In this document: positions 22,642 through 29,298 of the stretch, in pieces
How the letters are laid out: each line of letters begins with the position of its first letter
How positions within the stretch are numbered: the stretch's first letter is position 1
Source of the DNA: UBA937 sp031549725
GTDB taxonomy: Bacteria; Spirochaetota; Spirochaetia; Treponematales; Breznakiellaceae
Reading direction: 5' to 3'
Length of the DNA stretch: 31,300 nt
NCBI GenBank assembly: GCA_031549725.1
Contig: JAVBPH010000064.1
Location: forward strand, 1-31,300
The notes under the pieces: generated by a model
Told to the model about the DNA's origin: nothing
The model's database searches: none
The model's input: only the letters and a program-made list of their open reading frames with translations
Translations under genes and position numbers: made by a program

Positions 22642-22885
22642 ATTAATCTCATGGCTGTGTGAAACCGTCTGATCAAGGGCATTTTCCGGGATCCCCCTGA
22701 AATACCCGCCGGGTACAGCAAAAACCCCGTTATGGTATTCAAGGAACCTCCGGAAATTCAGATCCGGAGGTTTCTACCCCTAATCGCCCGGACTCCGTTC
22801 CACCGCACCTATATCGTAAGGAGTGGTTCCCGTATCCTGGGGCCGCGGGACTCCCCGCTGGTCGCTAGAAGGTACACCCCATGTA
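22642..22885. repeat. duplicated 3' end and flank of the beta-helix lipoprotein genes, copy B
   Basis: This is the parental-looking copy of 17859-18100. It covers the last codons of the 1271-residue paralogue (TTPYDIGAVE intact) and about 140 bp of 3' untranslated sequence. A stem-loop at 22677-22707 corresponds to that of copy A but pairs slightly less well. Confidence 0.75.
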
Positions 22886-25800
22886 ACAGTTCCGGGAATT
22901 TTATTATGGGCAAAACCGCTGGCTTTTATCATAACCGTAGGGGTCGTCCCGCTGCTGATTTCCAGTTGAGCGGTACCATCACCTGATAAATTCTTAAACA
23001 CAAGTCCAAGTGATGTAGTACTGTCACAGAGATTATAGTTGGCGGAAGCGGTGAAAATACCATTATTTACAGAATAAAATTCACTCCTTGCAGTGCCCGG
23101 GCCAAAATAATTTCCAATTATAATGTTTCCATAAACTTTGGTGGTGTTGCTGTCGTTATATATTCCGCCCGCAGGGGAATTTAAGCTAACATTTGCAGTG
23201 AAGGTACAGAACTGTATGACAGGGACATTGCCGTTTGTGATGTACATTCCACCACCTCCGGGGATCAATGTCGCTTTATTTTTCCAGAAGGTACAGTTTG
23301 TAATAATGGAAGGGCTATCAAAAAGCGTTATCCCTCCCCCTGAATCGGCGCTGTTTTCACTGAATGTACAATTTTCAATGATAGTACCGCCGGATGATAT
23401 ACATATCCCTCCTCCCATTCCCCTGGCTACATTTTTTGAAAAGGTGCAATCCTTCAAGCTTAATCCGCTGCTCGCATTTATCACCATTCCCGCACCGTAA
23501 CCATTGTCTCCTGTCTGATTTTCCGAGATGGTACAGCGCTGAATAGTAACACCATTACACCCGGTCATATAAATTCCGCCTCCCTGGCCTCCGTAGCCGC
23601 CGTTTATTGCATAATTATTTAAAAAATCGCAATTCTGTATTATCCCGGTACTGGGCTTTTCCATATACAATCCTCCACCCATGGATAATGCCAGGTTATA
23701 ACGGATTGTTCCGCTTTTTATTTCGATGGAACTTTGCCGGGAAGCATCCACGTAAGCGAGGTAAATTCCGCCTCCGGAATATGCGGTGTTGCCATTTTCT
23801 TGTAATGAGCCGCCTATAATTCCGCCGTTCATAACGAAACTTCCTGATGCTCCCACATATATCCCGCCACCACGACCCAAACCCATATGGGCGGAATTGG
23901 AAGCAATAGTCGAATCGTTTTCCATAATGAGCTCGCCTCCGGAGCTGATATATATTCCGCCGCCGTCACTGCTGGATGTATTGGATCCTATGATGGTCCC
24001 GTTTCTCAGCTTAGCCTTAGCACCAGAATTACTAATATATATTCCGCCGCCTGCGGTGGCGGAATTATAACTAATGATTCCGCCGGTTACATCTAAATTC
24101 CCGCCGTTCAAATATACTCCGCCGCCGAGGGAAGCAGTATTAGCATTGCCCTCACCGCCTATGGTTCCGCCGTTCATAATTAATATTCCCGTTCCTGACA
24201 CATATACCCCGCCGCCGTTGCTGGCAGAATTGGAAGCAATGGCCGACCCGCTTTCCATTATGAGCTTACTACCGGGACCGACATACACCCCGCCGCCGTA
24301 TCCACCGGCGGTCTTATTGGAATTTCCTGTTAAAGATACACGGGAATTCATTTCCAGGGTTCCACCGTTGGTCACCTTTATAAGGGCGGCTGTGTTATTG
24401 GTTCTTCCGGTAAGACCGAGGGTGTAGGAACCGGAAGTTTTCAGGATAAGTTTTGCCCCCGACCCCACGGTTATCATATTGCCTGCACTGCTCAGCGTGA
24501 TGGATCCGTTTTGGTTTCCGCTTTGCAGGGTAATTGTTTTATTTATCCCCTCAATGGCACAAGGTGGAGTTGCAATCGTATTTCCGAGCATCGTTATGAC
24601 GGCAGTTTTGTTGTCCTCCACAGCATTAAATGCATCTGCCAGGTAATAATAATATTTCTTGTTCCCCGATATATCCACTTCCAGCCTGCTTACTGCGATG
24701 TGGCCGGTATCTGTTATCGAGTACTTGGTACTGGAAGCAGGCTGTTCCAGTTCAAATCTGACATAACGGGTATAGACGCTTGATCCGGTCAAGACAAGAG
24801 GAGTTCCTGTATAAACTGCAGAACTTAATTTTGCTAGTGTATCGCTTCCGGTAATTCCGCTCCCCAGGGTAATTCTTTTTCCGCTGGCTAAATATACATC
24901 GTTGTCAGTGGAAACCCTTGCACCTTTATCAATAGTAAAGGTTCCGCCTGTTACGGAAACCCCGTGGCCTTTGCCGCCGGAAGGGGTAACCGTATTGGAA
25001 AATATGGATCCGCCATTCATGGTGAGGTTTCCATCGACTATAATTACCCCACCGCCCCCGAGATCAGCTGAAGCAGTATTCCCATGGATGTTTCCGCCCT
25101 CCATTTTCAGGCCCCCGCTGTTCACATACACGCCGCCGCCGTTGGCTGCGGAATTGGAATAGATCCGGCTGCCGCTCTCCATGGTAACGGTCCCGCCGTT
25201 GATGTACACACCGCCTCCGCTGCCGTTTGTATTGTTGTTTCCGCTGACGGTCACTCCGTTTAATAATGCCAATTCAGCACCGGTATCCACGGCAATAAAG
25301 GCCGCATTATTTCCGGGGTTACTATTGTTGTTTAAATTCAGGGATTTCCCGTTGTTTATGGGGCCAATGATCAGTTTTGAATTCTCCCTCAGGGTAAAGA
25401 GGCTTCCCTGGCTGCCGGCTTTAAGGCTTACCGTATAATCAATTGCATCATCTGCCACGAGGGTGATGTTTTTATTTTCCTTGATAATCAATGGTTCCAT
25501 GTTGCTTATGCTGCCTATCACAACGATGGTTACTTTCTGGATAGTACCGGAATCATTTATTTTTGTTACGGCAGCATCCAGGGTGGTGGGATTTCCGGGG
25601 GAATTGCCCGCATTAGGATCACCGGGGGTTCCATCATTATTCACATAGAACCAGTCGCTGGTTCCATCGTAGTCAATGGAATTCCCCGATGGTAAACCGT
25701 CTTGGTTAGTAAAGGCCAATTTTACGTTATAGGTCTGACTTGGCCATAATTTTTGGGATTGAAAAGCATGGTAGGTATAACCGGTACCGCTGGTTATGGT

Positions 25801-26595
25801 GATGGAATTATCATCTATCTTCTTCCACTCCGACCAGGTCCAGGTGTATGGTACGGTTGATGTATCCGGAGGATCCAGGGTTCTGGTAAACGTTTCTGAA
25901 CCCAACCCCATATCTGCGGAAATGACCATGATGTCAGGGCCGCCGGCATGGTTTTGCTCGGTTTGGGTCCAGGATAATTTTAAGCCGTAGCCGTATTCTT
26001 CACCGGTTTCTTTCTCTATCCTGCTGACGGATGCATTTTTCGGGGTTGCGGGGTACTCGCTGCATCTTAGTAAGGGCAGTTCATAATATTCTTCAAAGGG
26101 GTCCCTCCCGGACCCAAGATCCTGCAATCTGATCCTTAGCCGGAATTCATCCCCCGCCGCCGGCTGGATACCTTCACCAATAAATATGGTTACCAGATCT
26201 TTCCGGTTAGGGTCCTGTTCAGCTCTGATTGTTATGCTGTTTCCATTGATACTTGTTATAGACACATTATAGGAGGCATTATAAACAAATCCCGAAGCTT
26301 CCCATGTCCCTGTATATCTTTCAATAATCGGCAATAATGTGTAGTTTTTGGGGTTCCTGAGAAATATGTTGATTTTTGTCTCCTCCCCCGGAGGAATAAT
26401 CCAATAATTCTCATTGATATCCGCGGACCTTCCCTGGACAACGGCACTGGCAAATTCATGACGTCCTCCGGCGGCATTATTGGTGTATATATCTATATAT
26501 TCAGGAATATCCATGTTGTAGAGACCGCATCCCGACAGGAATAAAATAAACAGCAGGTTTATAAAAACCACTATTGAAATAATTCTCTGGTTCAT
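22780..26595 (-). CDS. giant right-handed beta-helix lipoprotein, paralogue 2 (chimeric, choice-of-anchor-Q-like tail)
   Basis: This protein has 1271 residues. The signal peptide ends in FLSGC (C23). The head is closely similar to paralogue 1 (NMDIPEYIDIYTNNAAGGRH, ENYWIIPPGEETKI, DLGSGRDPFEE). The middle holds GGGVY/GGGIY beta-helix turns of the same kind. The last third changes to NCTF-x-x-N-x-A-x-x-GGG turns, as in the lipoprotein at 29298. It ends in VPSSDQRGVPRPQDTGTTPY-DIGAVERS, a tail of the choice-of-anchor-Q type. The gene thus looks like a hybrid of the two other surface proteins. GGAG lies 6 bases before ATG 26595, within a stretch (CTGACAGAACTGGAGT) identical to the paralogue 1 leader. 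It is controlled by the operator at 26773-26809, shared divergently with the histidine kinase gene. A surface adhesin or structural role is inferred only. Confidence 0.85.
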   Translation of the reverse strand: MNQRIISIVVFINLLFILFLSGCGLYNMDIPEYIDIYTNNAAGGRHEFASAVVQGRSADINENYWIIPPGEETKINIFLRNPKNYTLLPIIERYTGTWEASGFVYNASYNVSITSINGNSITIRAEQDPNRKDLVTIFIGEGIQPAAGDEFRLRIRLQDLGSGRDPFEEYYELPLLRCSEYPATPKNASVSRIEKETGEEYGYGLKLSWTQTEQNHAGGPDIMVISADMGLGSETFTRTLDPPDTSTVPYTWTWSEWKKIDDNSITITSGTGYTYHAFQSQKLWPSQTYNVKLAFTNQDGLPSGNSIDYDGTSDWFYVNNDGTPGDPNAGNSPGNPTTLDAAVTKINDSGTIQKVTIVVIGSISNMEPLIIKENKNITLVADDAIDYTVSLKAGSQGSLFTLRENSKLIIGPINNGKSLNLNNNSNPGNNAAFIAVDTGAELALLNGVTVSGNNNTNGSGGGVYINGGTVTMESGSRIYSNSAANGGGVYVNSGGLKMEGGNIHGNTASADLGGGGVIIVDGNLTMNGGSIFSNTVTPSGGKGHGVSVTGGTFTIDKGARVSTDNDVYLASGKRITLGSGITGSDTLAKLSSAVYTGTPLVLTGSSVYTRYVRFELEQPASSTKYSITDTGHIAVSRLEVDISGNKKYYYYLADAFNAVEDNKTAVITMLGNTIATPPCAIEGINKTITLQSGNQNGSITLSSAGNMITVGSGAKLILKTSGSYTLGLTGRTNNTAALIKVTNGGTLEMNSRVSLTGNSNKTAGGYGGGVYVGPGSKLIMESGSAIASNSASNGGGVYVSGTGILIMNGGTIGGEGNANTASLGGGVYLNGGNLDVTGGIISYNSATAGGGIYISNSGAKAKLRNGTIIGSNTSSSDGGGIYISSGGELIMENDSTIASNSAHMGLGRGGGIYVGASGSFVMNGGIIGGSLQENGNTAYSGGGIYLAYVDASRQSSIEIKSGTIRYNLALSMGGGLYMEKPSTGIIQNCDFLNNYAINGGYGGQGGGIYMTGCNGVTIQRCTISENQTGDNGYGAGMVINASSGLSLKDCTFSKNVARGMGGGICISSGGTIIENCTFSENSADSGGGITLFDSPSIITNCTFWKNKATLIPGGGGMYITNGNVPVIQFCTFTANVSLNSPAGGIYNDSNTTKVYGNIIIGNYFGPGTARSEFYSVNNGIFTASANYNLCDSTTSLGLVFKNLSGDGTAQLEISSGTTPTVMIKASGFAHNKIPGTVTWGVPSSDQRGVPRPQDTGTTPYDIGAVERSPGD

Positions 26596-26734
26596 ATATC
26601 ACTCCAGTTCTGTCAGGCTGGTGTATAAGTATATTGAAGGAATTGACCCATGACAGTTGAATAAAGATAAACGCATTGACCAGGTTTCGGACAAAATGCA
26701 AAACAAGGTTCGCCGCTTAAACACTACTTAATGA

Positions 26735-26809
26735 ATTATATCATTCCATTTATTGTTTTCTTGGGCAGATCCTGCCCACTTACGTCGTTAAAAGGGCTTT
26801 TTACGACAA
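26735..26809 (-). promoter_or_regulatory. LytTR-type operator and promoter of beta-helix lipoprotein 2 (divergent with kinase)
   Basis: The 37-bp operator is at 26773-26809, identical to the one at 22469-22505, with the same 21-bp TTACG spacing. On the minus strand it is followed after 32 bases by TATAAT (26740-26735). No -35 consensus is seen. The operator also lies 73 bp upstream of the kinase start on the other strand, so it could regulate both. The predicted leader of gene 2 (about 133 bases) has no obvious terminator hairpin, unlike the other two. Confidence 0.6.
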
Positions 26810-26868
26810 ATCCGGGGGATAAGAAAAAAATCCCCCGGACATCCTAAGACCGGTCCATGGATCTGTGT

Positions 26869-26881
26869 TATACTGAAGGAT
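26869..26881 (+). promoter_or_regulatory. candidate -10 box for the histidine kinase (short or no leader)
   Basis: TATACT (26869-26874) ends 7 bases before ATG 26882, which places a transcription start at about the ATG. GAAGGA in between could act as a Shine-Dalgarno sequence if transcription starts further upstream. Confidence 0.35.
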
Positions 26882-28162
26882 ATGAGTTTGTTGTTGAATG
26901 GCATGATAATAATTGCGGTGCTGGTTATGTCCGCGTCGGTTTTTTTCAGCGCCCTGAAAAAACGTTACAGGACATTCGCCATAATCATCATCTATGTACT
27001 TTTTACCATGTTCTATGCAACCATATTATTTCTGGATTTCCCCTGGAAAAGGTATATACCCCCGTTTGTTTTGCCTTTCCTGCCTACCCTAATTGCTTTT
27101 AAAAACCATCCCTTCCAGCAGATATTTGTGGTATTTACAGTAATTACCTTCGATCTGGTGGTTTCCGCCCTTTCCTCTGTGGTATCCCAGATCTTTGATC
27201 CCTGGGGAAGTGTGGAGTTCTTAATTCTGTACACCATACTATTCTGCGGTATCAGCCTCGTAGTTGCCATCCTGGCGATGCGGCTTGGCAAGTCATTTTT
27301 TAACCGGTTGTTTTCATATACTTCCCCCCGGATGTGGGCCTTGTATTCACTGGCTCCGGGGATTTCCTTTTTTCTTGTACGCACTGCGGTTTTCAGCCAT
27401 TTCCAGATCCCTCCTCCCTATATTGAGGATATTCCCGGGACGCTGCTTCTCCTGTTTCTTGTGGTCACCAGCCTGACCCTGGTTATGGTGGCCATCATCA
27501 CCACCCGGGGTAAAGCGGAAATGTCTTTTGCCTTGAAGCAGGCCGGGGAAAGCCTTTCCGCGGGCCGGGAATACTACCAGCTGATGAGCAAAACCCATGA
27601 GGAAATACGGTTCCTCCGGCATGACTATAAGCATCAGCTGAACGTCCTGGAGGGGCTTCTCAGGGAAGGCCGGGTAGAAGATATGAAGGTCCTGCTGAAC
27701 AGCATGGAACAGAACCTGGATGATGCCGCGCTGCCGGTCTATTCACCCAACCCGGTGATCAATTCCCTGGTGTACCGTTATGCCCTGTCCTGCGGGGAAC
27801 ATGGTATAGATTTTTCTTTCCGGTCCCAGCTTCCCCGGGAGTCCCCGGTGGACCACTACGACTTAAGCGTGCTGCTGGGTAATCTCCTGGAAAATGCCCT
27901 GGAGGCATGTTTGACGCTTCCAGGGGACAAGGAAAAATATATCGCCGCGGATATCCGGTACCAGGGAAACCAGCTCTGCTTTCAGGTTAAAAACAGTTTC
28001 GACGGAATCCTGATTATGCAAAACGGGGAAATCCGGAGCAGAAAAAACAACGGCGGTCTGGGAATCCGGAGTATCCGGGCGGTCTGCGCCCGGTATAACG
28101 GGGACTATCTGCCTGAAGCCCAGGGCGGAGAATTCACCGCCTATGTTTTGTTGAATATATAA
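26882..28162 (+). CDS. AgrC/ComD-like sensor histidine kinase (HPK10 type)
   Basis: This 426-residue protein begins with about six transmembrane helices (residues 3-205) and has no extracellular domain of note. The dimerisation helix has the HPK10-like H-box FLRHDYKHQLNVLEGLL (H247). The ATPase part has N-box LLGNLLENALEAC (N338) and G-box NNGGLGIRSIRAVCARYNGD. This class (AgrC, ComD, and GHKL kinases such as VirS) partners LytTR regulators and often senses peptides through the membrane domain. The ligand is unknown; no peptide-processing AgrB-like protein is in the window. The gene converges on the LytTR regulator and overlaps its 3' end by 22 bp, so the pair is antisense and not an operon. 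It is divergent from beta-helix lipoprotein 2, with a shared operator in the 286-bp gap. Confidence 0.9.
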   Translation: MSLLLNGMIIIAVLVMSASVFFSALKKRYRTFAIIIIYVLFTMFYATILFLDFPWKRYIPPFVLPFLPTLIAFKNHPFQQIFVVFTVITFDLVVSALSSVVSQIFDPWGSVEFLILYTILFCGISLVVAILAMRLGKSFFNRLFSYTSPRMWALYSLAPGISFFLVRTAVFSHFQIPPPYIEDIPGTLLLLFLVVTSLTLVMVAIITTRGKAEMSFALKQAGESLSAGREYYQLMSKTHEEIRFLRHDYKHQLNVLEGLLREGRVEDMKVLLNSMEQNLDDAALPVYSPNPVINSLVYRYALSCGEHGIDFSFRSQLPRESPVDHYDLSVLLGNLLENALEACLTLPGDKEKYIAADIRYQGNQLCFQVKNSFDGILIMQNGEIRSRKNNGGLGIRSIRAVCARYNGDYLPEAQGGEFTAYVLLNI

Positions 28163-28869
28163 TCCAGGTATTGGCGTTTAAACCCGGAACAGCGCTTTGA
28201 CACGGGCAGTTGGGTCCCGTTTACCACTGCCACTGTTTTGGAATCCGTGTTCTGTATAAAATCCATGTTTACAATAAAGGAATTGTGGCACCTGATAAAC
28301 CGGCGGTCTTCCAGCAGAAGCTCCGCGGCTTCCTGCATTTTCATGCGGGTTTCCAGAACCTGCCCGTCCTCAAGAAACAGGAAAAAAGAGTGGTTCCGGA
28401 TTTCCCCGTAGAGCAGTTCGGAAAACAGAACCCGCCGGGTACTGCCCTTGGTCTTAATTAACAGCTCCCCCGGGGGACGGCGTTGGGCAGCATCCAGCCG
28501 GTCCAGCACCTGGTGTACCGACGGGGCCTCCGCGGGTTTCAGGATATAGGAAAAAGCCCCCACCCGGTAGGATTCCGCGGCAAAATCATTGCTGTTGGTC
28601 AGGAACACCATGGAACCGGAGAACCCCAGGCCCCGGAGTTTTTCCGCCAGCTCGGTGCCCGTCATGCCCGGCATGATAATATCCAGAAAAAGTATCTCAT
28701 TTGAACCGTCCCCGGCTGAAGGCTCCCGGTCTTTTACATAATCATACAATTCCCCGGGACCGGCAAAACAGAGGATCTCCGCCCTGCCCCCGGAATAATA
28801 TGCGGAAATAATTTCGGATAAACGGCGGGTATCCTCCGCATCATCGTCGCAGATGAGAATACGGTACAT
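28141..28869 (-). CDS. LytTR-family response regulator
   Basis: This 242-residue protein starts at ATG 28869 (an in-frame start 6 codons upstream, MDIILT, would overlap the -10 box and is rejected). The receiver domain (about 1-120) has ICDDD (D8-D10), phospho-acceptor D63 in LFLDIIMPGMTG, and K111 in SYILKPAEAP. The C-terminal LytTR DNA-binding domain (about 137-240) shows KTKGSTRRVLFSELLYGEIR, DRRFIRCHNSFIVNMDFI and VNGTQLPVSKR. LytTR proteins bind pairs of about 9-bp direct repeats spaced by about two helical turns. Three such sites occur within 7 kb, upstream of the beta-helix lipoprotein genes. The adjacent AgrC-type kinase is the likely partner. It faces the lipoprotein at 29298 divergently across a 428-bp gap. 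Confidence 0.92.
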   Translation of the reverse strand: MYRILICDDDAEDTRRLSEIISAYYSGGRAEILCFAGPGELYDYVKDREPSAGDGSNEILFLDIIMPGMTGTELAEKLRGLGFSGSMVFLTNSNDFAAESYRVGAFSYILKPAEAPSVHQVLDRLDAAQRRPPGELLIKTKGSTRRVLFSELLYGEIRNHSFFLFLEDGQVLETRMKMQEAAELLLEDRRFIRCHNSFIVNMDFIQNTDSKTVAVVNGTQLPVSKRCSGFKRQYLDYIFNKT

Positions 28870-28882
28870 GGTTAATATTATA
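28870..28882 (-). promoter_or_regulatory. -10 box of a probably leaderless LytTR regulator transcript
   Basis: A perfect TATAAT on the minus strand (28882-28877) is followed by 7 bases and then ATG 28869, so transcription should start at the ATG itself. There is no Shine-Dalgarno sequence. The -35 region is poor. Confidence 0.45.
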
Positions 28883-29080
28883 TCCAATTAATGGCGGGAA
28901 GGAAATACGGGATTTCCGATATTGACCTGGGGATTTTTTGCCAGGACCCGTATCTTTCCAGGGTTTTGTTCATCAATTGATTGAATATGGCTGAGGCTGC
29001 CGGTACACAGAGGAAACATATCCCAACGAACCATGGCAGGCATCATGTATCCTGCCGGATTTTCCCCTGTCTCCCCGGAT

Positions 29081-29155
29081 TAGTCGTAAACAGCCCATTT
29101 AACGGCGTAAGTGGGCATATTATAACCAGGAAAATAGTTTTTCCGGTGGTATAAT
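29081..29155 (+). promoter_or_regulatory. LytTR-type operator and promoter of beta-helix lipoprotein 3 (divergent with regulator)
   Basis: The operator at 29081-29117 matches 33 of 37 bases of the other two copies, in the same orientation relative to its gene. The TTACG pair (minus strand) is again 21 bp apart. A perfect TATAAT (29150-29155) follows after 32 bases, with no -35 consensus. In this copy the dyad symmetry is largely lost while the direct repeats are kept, which favours a direct-repeat-binding LytTR protein. Confidence 0.6.
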
Positions 29156-29166
29156 TTTTAAACATA

Positions 29167-29298
29167 ATGAAAATTCATTTTATTATACTGCTCGGAATCC
29201 GCCCAAATGCAGCCCGGAAGGTTTATGAAAACCTTCCCTGTTTTTGGATTACGAATAACCCGGGTCTCATACCTAAAAGACATTGGGGGCTATTATAA
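29167..29298 (+). CDS. possible 43-residue leader ORF ahead of beta-helix lipoprotein 3
   Basis: ATG 29167 lies about 5 bases after the predicted transcription start. It opens a frame of 43 codons (MKIHFIILLGIRPNAARKVY onward) whose TAA overlaps the lipoprotein ATG as TAATG. The frame spans the leader hairpin at 29216-29237, so its translation would affect folding. A frame of this length can occur by chance and there is no Shine-Dalgarno sequence, so it is tentative. Confidence 0.25.
   Translation: MKIHFIILLGIRPNAARKVYENLPCFWITNNPGLIPKRHWGLL
29216..29245 (+). terminator. leader terminator/attenuator of beta-helix lipoprotein 3
   Basis: GGAAGGTTT (29216-29224) and AAACCTTCC (29229-29237) form a perfect 9-bp stem with loop ATGA, followed by CTGTTTTT. 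It lies about 54 bases into the predicted leader and 52 bases before the start codon. Confidence 0.5.

Noticed and set aside
18511..26595. Classifying the giant lipoproteins as type V autotransporters.
   Set aside because: Neither protein has a C-terminal beta-barrel; both have lipoprotein signal peptides.
28893..28982. A 29-codon ORF with one cysteine (MAGRKYGISDIDLGIFCQDP onward) next to the LytTR regulator, as a possible signal-peptide precursor for the AgrC-like kinase.
   Set aside because: There is no ribosome site, no processing protein (AgrB-like) and no leader features. A frame this short is expected by chance.
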